13,638 bases of DNA from JBEHYA01 sp048498415 (lineage in GTDB: Bacteria > Pseudomonadota > Alphaproteobacteria > UBA9219 > RGZA01). The notes under the pieces were generated by a model that saw only the letters and a program-made list of their open reading frames with translations, searched no databases and was not told the origin of the DNA. Shown piece by piece: positions 1 through 6,667 of this stretch. The stretch spans positions 1-13,638 of the forward strand of contig JBEHYA010000054.1 in the NCBI GenBank assembly GCA_048498415.1, in the 5' to 3' direction. Position 1 is the stretch's first letter; each line of letters starts with the position of its first letter. The position numbers and the translations under genes are program-made.

Positions 1-1560
1 GGCATGGCCGATGCCTCGCTGCACATGAAGGGCGCCGACTTCCGCGCCCGCGTGCACGAAAGCGACGTGCAGATTTTCAACGCCTTCATGCTCCAGGCGG
101 AAGCCGAGCGGCTGGATCGCGATTACCGTATCCGCCTTTACGATGGTACCCAGGCCTGGGTACATGAACGCGGCCACATTACATTTGGCGAAAACGGTCT
201 GCCGGTAAGAATCGAAGCGGTGCTCCGCATCATCACCGCCCGCAAGATGCTGGAGCTTGATCTGGCTTCGCGCATCCATACCGATAACCTCACCGGTCTT
301 CCCAACCGCCACCGCCTGCTGGAAGTCATGGATCCGCTGGTAGCCAGCGCCCGCGCCGAAGAAAAAACCGTGGGCTATGTCGTGCTCGCCATCGATAACA
401 TGACGTATATCAACGAGGCCATCGGCCCCGATAACGCCGATCGCGTTATTTTGGGCGTTCTCAAGCGCGTGCGCGATCTGACTTCCGACGTGCTGGAAAT
501 CGGCCGCGTCGGCGGCGACCAGCTGGGTCTGGTTTTAAAGAGCAGCAGCTCCGACCGCCTCGGCCAGATCGCCAATACACTTCTTGCTTCTTTCCGCGAA
601 GAAGCGGTGGAAACCCCCGTCTGCCCCGTGCAGGTCTCCGTCTCCATGGGCGGCGTGATCGCCCCGCAATCGGTCGCAACCGCGTGGGAAGCCATGATCC
701 GCACCGAGCAGGCGCTCCGCGATGCGCAGCGCCAGGGCCGCAACTCATTCGTTGAATACAAACCTTCCGAAGAACGCGTCGCTGCCCACCGCCGCACGCT
801 GGGCGTTGGTCAACAAGCCCTCGCTGCACTCAAGAGCGATGGGTTGCGTCTTGCCTTCCAACCCATCATCGATGCCAAGACGCTCAAAATTGTTTCCTTC
901 GAAGCCCTTATCCGCATGGTGGATGAAAAGGGCCTGTTTATTCCCGCTGGCCTCTTTATCCCCGTCATCGAACAACTCGGCATGGCCCACGTGGTGGACC
1001 GCCGCGTGCTTGATATGGCCGTGGACGCGCTGGCGGACGATCCCGAACTGGTGCTCGCCATCAATATCTCCGGCCTTACCGCCAGCCAGAAGGGCTGGCC
1101 CGATATCATGCGCGCCAAGCTGCAGGGCAAGCCCTCCATCGCCAAGCGCCTCATCGTCGAAATCACCGAAACCGCCGCCATTCTGGATATCGAAGAGACC
1201 AAGCTGTTCGTCGATACCATTCACGCGCTGGGCGGCCAGGTGGCGCTTGATGACTTCGGCGCCGGCTTTACCTCCATTCGTTATTTACGCACGCTCGCGG
1301 TCAACACGCTCAAGATCGACCGTGAAATCCTCAGCGATGTGCTGCACGATAAAGACCAGCAGGTCATGATCCGCACGCTGATCGGCCTCGCACGTGGTTT
1401 GGGTCTTGAGACCGTCGCCGAAGGCGTGGAAACCGCCGATGTCAGCCAATGGCTGATCAAGGAAGGCGTTGACCAGATGCAAGGCTACTTCTTCGGCAAA
1501 CCCGAAGTGGATAAGCCCTCCGCCATCCGCCAGCGTTACGCGGAAAAGCTGAAGAAATAA
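1..1560 (+). CDS. PAS-GGDEF-EAL cyclic-di-GMP phosphodiesterase, 5' end outside window
   Basis: This is probably a c-di-GMP phosphodiesterase that hydrolyses c-di-GMP to pGpG. The frame is open to the window edge. The first 85 or so residues after the ATG at base 4 are the back half of a PAS fold with its PAC strand (YRIRLYDGTQAWVHERG), so the true start lies upstream and that ATG is internal. Numbering from it, a GGDEF domain covers about 90-250, but its signature reads GGDQL (170-174) instead of GGDEF, so cyclase activity is unlikely; it may bind GTP or be structural. The EAL domain covers about 270-515 and keeps the expected metal and catalytic residues: EAL 300-302, N354, E389, DD 416-417, K437, E473 and Q493. 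I infer a PDE with a regulatory PAS/GGDEF input. No membrane segment is visible in this part. The next gene, phaR, is convergent. Confidence 0.9.
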   Translation, partial: GMADASLHMKGADFRARVHESDVQIFNAFMLQAEAERLDRDYRIRLYDGTQAWVHERGHITFGENGLPVRIEAVLRIITARKMLELDLASRIHTDNLTGLPNRHRLLEVMDPLVASARAEEKTVGYVVLAIDNMTYINEAIGPDNADRVILGVLKRVRDLTSDVLEIGRVGGDQLGLVLKSSSSDRLGQIANTLLASFREEAVETPVCPVQVSVSMGGVIAPQSVATAWEAMIRTEQALRDAQRQGRNSFVEYKPSEERVAAHRRTLGVGQQALAALKSDGLRLAFQPIIDAKTLKIVSFEALIRMVDEKGLFIPAGLFIPVIEQLGMAHVVDRRVLDMAVDALADDPELVLAINISGLTASQKGWPDIMRAKLQGKPSIAKRLIVEITETAAILDIEETKLFVDTIHALGGQVALDDFGAGFTSIRYLRTLAVNTLKIDREILSDVLHDKDQQVMIRTLIGLARGLGLETVAEGVETADVSQWLIKEGVDQMQGYFFGKPEVDKPSAIRQRYAEKLKK

Positions 1561-1574
1561 GAGCCCAAAACCAT

Positions 1575-1663
1575 CAGGCATTCCCGCGCAGGCGGGAATC
1601 CAGTTTCTCTTGCTATTTCTGATTTAAAACCACACTGGATCCCCGCCTGCGCGGGGATGCCTG
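1575..1663. repeat. Paired palindromic (REP-like) element between convergent genes
   Basis: Two 30-base units in inverted orientation (1575-1604 and 1634-1663) are separated by 29 bases. They match at 28 of 30 positions. Each unit also contains its own perfect 8-bp hairpin with a 4-base loop (1580-1599 and 1639-1658), followed by the shared CCAGT tail. The element fills the gap between the 3' ends of the EAL gene and phaR, so it may act as a bidirectional terminator or mRNA stabiliser. That role is inferred; no clear T-tract follows either hairpin. Similar CCCGC/GCGGG hairpins ending in ATCCAG are common dispersed intergenic repeats in proteobacteria. Confidence 0.8.
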
Positions 1664-1676
1664 AATGTGGAAGCGC

Positions 1677-2408
1677 TTACTCGTCGCCCTTTTGCATGTT
1701 GGCGATCTGCTTCTGCAAATCGTTCAAACGCGCCTGCATATCGCGGATAGAACTGTCTTCCTGCTCCGGCAGGTCTTCATCGACATGCTGCGGGGTTTCG
1801 ACCGCGCGTAAATGACTGGGCGCGGGTTCCACGCCTTCCTCTTCCGGCTCCGGCGCGCTCTGCTTCGGTGCGCTTTGCGGCGCGGATGAAGAAGATGACG
1901 ACGGCGCAGCCGACGGCATATTCGCAAACGGGGCGAATACGCGCATCGCTTGCTCGAACATGTGCATGTTCTGCTTGCTCACTTCTTCAAATGTGTTCGA
2001 GAACATGCCGCCGAACGCGTTGCCGAAGGTGCCGCGGAAATAATCCTGCATCTGGTTCTGGTTCTTGGTGAACGCCTGCATGGCGTATTCCAGATAACGC
2101 GGCAGCAGACCCGGCATGTTGTTGCCGTACATGGAAATAAGCTGGCGCAGGAACGGCGTGGGCAGAAGGTTCTGGCCTTCCTTGCCTTCCTGTTCGACGA
2201 TGATCTGGGTCAGCACGCTGCGGGTAATGTCGTCGCCCGTCTTGGCGTCATAGACGACCACTTCCTCGCCTTCCTTAATCATGCGGCACAGGTCGTCCAG
2301 CGTCACATAACTGCTTGTATCCGTGTTATAAAGACGGCGATTGGCATATTTCTTAATGACAATCGGGTTGGTTTTGGAAGTCGGCGACTGGGGCTGCGGC
2401 ATTGACAT
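1677..2408 (-). CDS. phaR: Polyhydroxyalkanoate synthesis regulator PhaR
   Basis: PhaR is a transcriptional regulator that binds both DNA and PHB; in studied relatives, polymer releases it from phasin and pha promoters. The N-terminal PHB/PHA accumulation regulator DNA-binding domain spans about residues 15-77, with the hallmark KKYANRRLYNT at 19-29. The second conserved domain (about 80-135) includes LLPTPFLRQL. A Ser-rich, Pro/Glu-rich linker follows, then a short predicted coiled coil at the C-terminus (about 220-243). I chose the ATG at 2408 (243 residues): an AAGG at 2417-2420 lies 8 bases ahead and a GAGG at 2412-2415 lies 3 bases ahead. The ATG at 2402 (9 bases after GAGG) is an alternative; the GTG at 2417 overlaps the ribosome site and is unlikely. 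The gene is divergent from the PhaC locus, as expected for its regulator. Confidence 0.95.
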   Translation of the reverse strand: MSMPQPQSPTSKTNPIVIKKYANRRLYNTDTSSYVTLDDLCRMIKEGEEVVVYDAKTGDDITRSVLTQIIVEQEGKEGQNLLPTPFLRQLISMYGNNMPGLLPRYLEYAMQAFTKNQNQMQDYFRGTFGNAFGGMFSNTFEEVSKQNMHMFEQAMRVFAPFANMPSAAPSSSSSSAPQSAPKQSAPEPEEEGVEPAPSHLRAVETPQHVDEDLPEQEDSSIRDMQARLNDLQKQIANMQKGDE

Positions 2409-2433
2409 TATCCTCACCTTTTCAACGAAAGGC

Positions 2434-2445
2434 AGTTGATCAACT
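2434..2445. promoter_or_regulatory. 12-bp perfect palindrome in the phaR / PHB operon divergent region
   Basis: AGTTGATCAACT is a perfect palindrome inside the 109-base gap (2409-2517) between divergent phaR and the first gene of the PHB operon. Its position suits an operator read by PhaR or another dimeric regulator. It does not match the CTGC-type half sites I recall for studied PhaR proteins, so the binding partner is a guess. The gap is AT-rich compared with its surroundings and must hold promoters for both directions. On the + strand, TTGATC (2436-2441) with TAATGA 17 bases on (2459-2464) is a weak sigma-70 candidate; the palindrome would then overlap its -35 box. Confidence 0.35.
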
Positions 2446-2505
2446 ATGGTTAATACTTTAATGATTATGAACGCTTAAAGGAAGCCTTTTTTATATATGG
2501 ATGAT

Positions 2506-2511
2506 AAGGAG
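2506..2511 (+). promoter_or_regulatory. Ribosome binding site that fixes the start at 2518
   Basis: AAGGAG lies 6 bases ahead of the ATG at 2518. The earlier in-frame ATG at 2497 has no such site, and the AAGGAG would fall inside its coding sequence. The start at 2518 is therefore preferred for the small Lys/Ala-rich gene. Confidence 0.75.
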
Positions 2512-2517
2512 ATAGCG

Positions 2518-3078
2518 ATGGCCCGCAAGAAATCTTCGCCCCGCAAGGCAGCATCCGCAAAAACCAAAGCGTCCAAAAAAACCGCGCCCAAACCTGAAGC
2601 CGCAAGCACGCAAACATCCGCGTATGGCGATTTAGCCGGCCGCACGCTCGATATGTGGCGCGAGCAGATGATGGCCCTCGCTGAAAGCCCGCGCGCCGTG
2701 CAGGAACTTTCCAAGACCATGCAGCCTTTAATCGGCATTTTCACTCAGGCCCTTGATATGTGGCTGATGATGGCCGAGAAAGCCGGCGCCGGCATACAAG
2801 CTAATGCGTGGACGGATCATTTCACAGGCAGTAATAATAGCGGAAGCCATGCCAAACCAGCCACCGCCAAGGGATCAAAAAAATCAGCCAAAACGGCTGC
2901 TAAGCCCGCGGCCGCTGCCCCTCTACATGGCAACCGCAATGCTACTGTGGCAGAGCTGGCGAAGCGCGTTGCCGGCCTTAAGCAGCGAAGCACCGGGCCA
3001 GTTGCCCGGGTGGCGTCCGCTGCAGCAGCAAATGAAGATAGCGCTGGCGCAAGACCCCGCCGCCGCCGCAAAGCTTGA
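2518..3078 (+). CDS. Small Lys/Ala-rich protein ahead of PhaC, possible PHA synthase partner or granule protein
   Basis: I do not recognise a named family. The 186-residue product has three visible parts: a very basic Lys/Ala/Ser-rich N-terminus (1-26), an amphipathic helical middle (about 36-97, with Trp47 and Trp82 in DMW repeats and many Met), and a second Lys/Ala-rich linker (112-134). A short helix TVAELAKRVAGL (143-154) and a basic tail RPRRRRKA (179-186) close it. It is the first gene downstream of the divergent PHB promoter region and overlaps phaC, which argues for a role at the PHB granule. Candidates are a phasin-like or DNA-bridging granule protein (compare the basic repeats of PhaF), or a small synthase subunit like PhaE or the Bacillus PhaR, which is of similar size. 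Residues 111-186 are encoded in DNA that also encodes the start of PhaC in another frame. Coding status is likely; function is inferred from context. Confidence 0.65.
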   Translation: MARKKSSPRKAASAKTKASKKTAPKPEAASTQTSAYGDLAGRTLDMWREQMMALAESPRAVQELSKTMQPLIGIFTQALDMWLMMAEKAGAGIQANAWTDHFTGSNNSGSHAKPATAKGSKKSAKTAAKPAAAAPLHGNRNATVAELAKRVAGLKQRSTGPVARVASAAAANEDSAGARPRRRRKA

Positions 3079-4096
3079 AGCCGAGCTCGAAAACCTAGCC
3101 AACCAAACCTACGGCCGTTTTCTGGATGGCATCACGCGCTACCAGAACAGCGCTATCGCACGCGACTTTCCCGATGCGCTCACCATCTGGCACGCCGGCA
3201 CCACGCGCGTGCTCGATTACGAAGGCCGCGGCCAGCCGGTTCTGCTCATCCCGTCCCTCATCAACCGCTATCACGTGCTCGATATCGACCGCGATAAAAG
3301 CTTTGCCCGCGCGCTGGCGGCCAAAGGCTTCCACGTTTATCTCATCGACTGGCAGGCGCCCGGCACAGAAGAAAAAACCTTCACCCTCAACGATTATCTG
3401 GAAAAACGCTTAAAACCGGTGCTTTCCCACATCGCCGCGCTTTCCGATCAGCGCGTGCATATTGCCGGCTATTGCATGGGCGGGCTTCTCGCCGCGGCGC
3501 TCGCGCAAGTGATGCCAGCCCAAACCAAAAGCCTGCTCTTTTTAGCAACGCCGTGGGATTTTCATGCGGATGATTCCGCCATGGGCCCCCGCATGCAGGC
3601 GCTGCACACGGCGCTCGCCCCGCTCATCGATGAATGGGGCGAACTGCCGCCCGATATCATGCAAAGCTATTTCTTCATGCTGCAGCCCTTCATGCTCCAT
3701 GATAAATTCGTGCGCTTCGGCAAAATGGAAAAAAGCTCTGCGGAAGAACGCGCGTTTGTGCTGGTGGAAGACTGGGTAAATAACGGCGTCCCCCTCGCGC
3801 CCCATGTAGCCAAGGAAACCTTGCAGGATTGGTACGTGGAAAACCTGCCCGCCCATGGCCTGTGGCGGCTTGGCGGTTATGCCATACGCCCGCGTGACAG
3901 CCGCGTGCCCAGCCTGCATGTTCTCCCACAACATGACAAAATTGTGCCGCCCGCCAGTTCCAGTGCGCTGCACAAAGCCATGCCGGGGGCGGATTCCCTG
4001 CGGCCCGCCTTTGGCCATATCAGTATGATGGTGACAACGCCAGCGCGCGATAAATTATGGCCTTCCATCTTTGATTGGCTTGCCTCCAAACGCTGA
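2849..4096 (+). CDS. phaC: Short poly-3-hydroxybutyrate polymerase (PhaC-type alpha/beta hydrolase)
   Basis: The likely role is polymerisation of 3-hydroxybutyryl-CoA at the PHB granule. With the ATG at 2849 the protein has 415 residues. The alpha/beta hydrolase fold shows the PHA synthase lipase-like box GYCMGG with nucleophile Cys209, then Asp363 (QHDKIVPP) and His390 (FGHISMM) to complete the Cys-Asp-His triad. The stretches VLLIPSLINRY, LIDWQAPG, LFLATPWDFHAD and VEDWVNNGVPL are typical of COG3243 synthases. It is much shorter than class I PhaC (about 590 residues), lacking most of the N-terminal domain, and closer to the class III/IV size (about 355-360). The start is uncertain: GGAAG lies only 2 bases ahead of 2849, and an in-frame ATG at 2804 has no ribosome site. 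The recognisable family sequence begins near PRPLPLYMA (about residue 20). The start lies inside the preceding gene, in another frame. Poly-hydroxyalkanoate depolymerase is less likely because the nucleophile is Cys, not Ser. Confidence 0.85.
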   Translation: MPNQPPPRDQKNQPKRLLSPRPLPLYMATAMLLWQSWRSALPALSSEAPGQLPGWRPLQQQMKIALAQDPAAAAKLEAELENLANQTYGRFLDGITRYQNSAIARDFPDALTIWHAGTTRVLDYEGRGQPVLLIPSLINRYHVLDIDRDKSFARALAAKGFHVYLIDWQAPGTEEKTFTLNDYLEKRLKPVLSHIAALSDQRVHIAGYCMGGLLAAALAQVMPAQTKSLLFLATPWDFHADDSAMGPRMQALHTALAPLIDEWGELPPDIMQSYFFMLQPFMLHDKFVRFGKMEKSSAEERAFVLVEDWVNNGVPLAPHVAKETLQDWYVENLPAHGLWRLGGYAIRPRDSRVPSLHVLPQHDKIVPPASSSALHKAMPGADSLRPAFGHISMMVTTPARDKLWPSIFDWLASKR

Positions 4097-4148
4097 CACC
4101 ACTAGGTTATGGGCAAATCAATCCCGCCTGTAATGCTAGGATAAATTC

Positions 4149-5336
4149 ATGCGTTCTCCCGCTCCCGCAATCGTGATCGCCAGCGCCACACGCACCGCCA
4201 TCGGCAATTTCGGCGGCGCACTTTCCACGCTGCCCGCCCATCAACTCGGCGCCCTCACGATCACCGAAGCCTTGAAGCGCGCCAAGCTTTCGCCCGATGA
4301 TGTCGATGATGTGATCCTGGGCCAGGTGCTCACTGCCGCCCAGGGCCAGAACCCCGCGCGTCAGGCCGCGATCGCTGCTAAAATTCCGGTGGAACGCACC
4401 GCCATGACCATCAATCAGGTGTGTGGCTCGGGTCTCCGCGCTGTTGCGCTTGCCATGCAATCGATTGCCAACGGCGATGCGAAAATTATTGTGGCCGGCG
4501 GTCAGGAAAGCATGAGCCTTAGCCCGCATGCGATCAACCTTCGCAACCCCACCCGCATGGGCAATGCCGAGATGATCGACACCATGATCAAAGACGGCCT
4601 GTGGGAAGCCTTTAACAACTACCATATGGGCATCACGGCCGAGAATATCGCCGCCAAATTCGGCATCAGCCGCGAAGAACAGGATAAGTTTGCCGTTGAA
4701 TCCCAGAACAAGGCCGAGGCGGCGCAGAAAGCCGGCAAGTTCAAGGATGAAATCATGCCCGTCACGGTGAAAGATAGAAAAGCCGAACGCGTGGTGGATC
4801 AGGATGAAGGCATTCGTGCCGGCGTCACCATCGATGCGCTCGCCAAACTCCGCCCCGCTTTCAAGCCGGATGGCGGCACGGTCACCGCCGGCAACGCCTC
4901 CAGCATCAATGACGGCGCGGCAGTGTTAATTATTATGAGTGAAGAAGAAGCGCAGAAGCGCGGCATCACGCCGCTCGCCCGCATCGCCAGCTGGGCCACC
5001 GCCGGTGTTGATCCCGCCATCATGGGCACCGGCCCCATCTGCGCATCGCAAAACGCGCTCAAAAAAGCGGGCTGGAATGTTGGCGATCTTGACCTCATTG
5101 AAGCTAATGAAGCGTTTGCCGCGCAGGCTATTTCCGTGAACAAGGGCGTTGGCTTTGATACATCGAAAGTAAACGTGAATGGCGGCGCGATTGCGCTGGG
5201 CCATCCCATCGGCGCATCGGGCGCGCGCGTGCTCACCACGCTGCTTTATGAAATGAACCGCCGCGGTTCCAAAAAAGGTTTGGCCACCCTGTGCATCGGC
5301 GGCGGCATGGGCATTGCGCTTACAGTTGAACGGTAA
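4149..5336 (+). CDS. phaA: Acetyl-CoA acetyltransferase (beta-ketothiolase)
   Basis: This biosynthetic thiolase condenses two acetyl-CoA to acetoacetyl-CoA, the first step of PHB synthesis, in the cytosol. The length of 395 residues is normal for the family (about 393). All three active-site residues are present: acyl-accepting Cys92 in VCGSGLRAV, His352 in GHPIGASGAR and Cys382 in CIGGGMG. The motif NEAFAAQA is also typical. The start ATG at 4149 follows AGGA by 8 bases. It lies 52 bases after phaC and 26 before phaB, so co-transcription is likely. Homologous thiolases (atoB) also serve degradation, but the neighbours point to PHB synthesis. Confidence 0.95.
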   Translation: MRSPAPAIVIASATRTAIGNFGGALSTLPAHQLGALTITEALKRAKLSPDDVDDVILGQVLTAAQGQNPARQAAIAAKIPVERTAMTINQVCGSGLRAVALAMQSIANGDAKIIVAGGQESMSLSPHAINLRNPTRMGNAEMIDTMIKDGLWEAFNNYHMGITAENIAAKFGISREEQDKFAVESQNKAEAAQKAGKFKDEIMPVTVKDRKAERVVDQDEGIRAGVTIDALAKLRPAFKPDGGTVTAGNASSINDGAAVLIIMSEEEAQKRGITPLARIASWATAGVDPAIMGTGPICASQNALKKAGWNVGDLDLIEANEAFAAQAISVNKGVGFDTSKVNVNGGAIALGHPIGASGARVLTTLLYEMNRRGSKKGLATLCIGGGMGIALTVER

Positions 5337-5362
5337 AACAGAAAAAGAAAGACAACACACTC

Positions 5363-6085
5363 ATGGCTCGTATTGCACTGGTCACCGGCGGCATCCGCGG
5401 TATTGGCGAAGCGGTTTCGCTTTGTCTCAAAGATAAAGGCTGCACGGTGGTCGCCACCTATGCCGGCGCCGATGATGCGGCGGAAGCCTTCAAGAAAAAA
5501 ACCGGCCTGCCGGTTTACAAATGGGATGTGGGTGATTATGACGCCTGCCAAAAGGGCGTCGCGCAGGTTGAGAAAGAAATCGGCCCCATCGATATTCTGG
5601 TCAACAACGCCGGCATCACCCGCGATGCCATGATGCACAAAATGGAACAGGCCGCGTGGGAAGAAGTGCTGCGCGTGAACCTGTTCTCCGTCTATAACAT
5701 GAGCCGCGCCGTCATCAACGGCATGCGCGAGCGCAAATTCGGCCGCATCATCAATGTCTCATCCATCAACGGTCAGGCCGGCCAGCTGGGCCAGACCAAT
5801 TACGCCGCCGCCAAGGCCGGCATGATCGGCTTCACCAAGTCATTGGCCCTTGAGAACGCTAGCCGTGGCATCACCGTGAACGCGATTGCCCCCGGCTACA
5901 TCGATACCGACATGGTGCGCGCCGTCCCGCCCGAAGTTCTCCAGAAAATTGTCGCGAAAATCCCCACCGGCCGCCTCGGTAAACCGGAAGAAATCGGCCA
6001 TGCCGTATGCTTCCTGGCCAGCGACGACGCCGCCTTCATGACCGGCGCCACGCTGACCATGAATGGCGGGCAGTATATGGTCTGA
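5363..6085 (+). CDS. phaB: Acetoacetyl-CoA reductase
   Basis: This short-chain dehydrogenase reduces acetoacetyl-CoA to (R)-3-hydroxybutyryl-CoA, normally with NADPH, and supplies the PhaC monomer. The 240-residue protein shows the cofactor motif TGGIRGIG (8-15), NNAG (81-84), Asn106, and the catalytic Ser134, Tyr147 (NYAAAK) and Lys151. The C-terminus TMNGGQYMV is typical of PhaB; FabG paralogues usually end differently, and the position right after phaA settles the call. The ribosome site is weak (AGAAAG about 10 bases ahead). The stop codon shares its last base with the start of the NUDIX gene. Confidence 0.95.
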   Translation: MARIALVTGGIRGIGEAVSLCLKDKGCTVVATYAGADDAAEAFKKKTGLPVYKWDVGDYDACQKGVAQVEKEIGPIDILVNNAGITRDAMMHKMEQAAWEEVLRVNLFSVYNMSRAVINGMRERKFGRIINVSSINGQAGQLGQTNYAAAKAGMIGFTKSLALENASRGITVNAIAPGYIDTDMVRAVPPEVLQKIVAKIPTGRLGKPEEIGHAVCFLASDDAAFMTGATLTMNGGQYMV

Positions 6086-6540
6086 TGCCGGGCCCGCTCG
6101 ACGACCGCCGCTATCAAAAATACCCGCTGCCCGCCATTGGCGTGGTGATTTGGCAGGGGGATCAAACGCTTATCATCAAACGCGGCCAGCCGCCCGGTGA
6201 AGGCCAGTGGGGTTTAGTTGGCGGCGTGCAGCATACGGGCGAGACGCATTTTCAGGCCGCATCCCGCGAAGCGCAGGAAGAGGCCGGCATCATAATCGAG
6301 CCCTTCGGTATCATCACGGCAATCGATGGCATCACGCCCGATAAAGAAGGCCGCGTAGAATTCCATTACAGCATCGTTGAAGTGAATGCGCGTCTCGTCA
6401 GCGGCACGGCACGCGCGCAAAGCGATATCCGCGATGTGCGCTGGGTCAGCGTAGCCGAATTAGAAACCATGCCGGTCTGGAACGAAATGCTCCGCGTAGT
6501 AAAGCTCGCGGATGCGCAACGAAAGAACCAAAACAAATAA
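6085..6540 (+). CDS. NUDIX hydrolase, ADP-ribose pyrophosphatase-like
   Basis: NUDIX enzymes hydrolyse nucleoside diphosphates linked to another moiety. The NUDIX box GX5EX7REUXEEXGU is complete at residues 47-69 (G47, E53, R61, E62, E65, E66, G68). The N-terminal strand PAIGVVIW and the RGQPPGEGQWGLVGG stretch resemble ADP-ribose or sugar-nucleotide pyrophosphatases, but substrate cannot be read from sequence. I chose the ATG at 6085 (151 residues), which overlaps the phaB stop as TGATG and implies translational coupling; an in-frame ATG at 6007 lies well inside phaB. No independent ribosome site is seen. A hairpin repeat begins 9 bases after the stop and may end the operon. Confidence 0.88.
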   Translation: MPGPLDDRRYQKYPLPAIGVVIWQGDQTLIIKRGQPPGEGQWGLVGGVQHTGETHFQAASREAQEEAGIIIEPFGIITAIDGITPDKEGRVEFHYSIVEVNARLVSGTARAQSDIRDVRWVSVAELETMPVWNEMLRVVKLADAQRKNQNK

Positions 6541-6548
6541 TTATGTAC

Positions 6549-6616
6549 ATGCCAGCGAAAGCTGGCATCCAGTTTGTTTGCCGATAGAAAACTGGATTCC
6601 GGCTCTTCAAAGGAAT
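6549..6616. repeat. Second, partly eroded paired hairpin element
   Basis: A perfect 8-bp hairpin ATGCCAGC-GAAA-GCTGGCAT (6549-6568) closes on a GNRA tetraloop and is followed by CCAGTTT (6569-6575). AAACTGG (6589-6595) pairs with CCAGTTT, and a weak second hairpin follows (ATTCC 6596-6600 with GGAAT 6612-6616). The order hairpin, CCAGTTT, spacer, AAACTGG, hairpin is the same plan as the element at 1575-1663, with different stem sequence and a decayed right half. It sits just after the NUDIX gene and could act as a terminator or mRNA-end stabiliser; no strong T-tract is present. Confidence 0.65.
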
Positions 6617-6625
6617 GTTCCTGTT

Positions 6626-6664
6626 TTGTGAAGATGACAAATTCCCAAAATAAGCTAAATTAGC
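6626..6664 (+). promoter_or_regulatory. Possible promoter and palindrome ahead of the methyltransferase gene
   Basis: TTGTGA (6626-6631) could be a -35 box with an AT-rich -10 region about 17-19 bases further on (near AATAAG or TAAGCT). The same TTGTGA hexamer appears in the candidate promoter at 9024. GCTAAATTAGC (6654-6664) is a palindrome with a single central base, ending 3 bases ahead of the ATG at 6668, where no ribosome site is seen. It could be an operator or chance. Confidence 0.2.
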
Positions 6665-6667
6665 AGC

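Noticed and set aside
722..1369. Plus-strand open frame of about 215 codons inside the EAL gene
   Set aside because: It is a shifted frame with a Ser/Pro/Arg-rich product, and the EAL catalytic motifs lie in the other frame.
2497..2517. Upstream ATG at 2497 as start of the small Lys/Ala-rich protein
   Set aside because: No ribosome site precedes it, whereas AAGGAG lies 6 bases ahead of the ATG at 2518.
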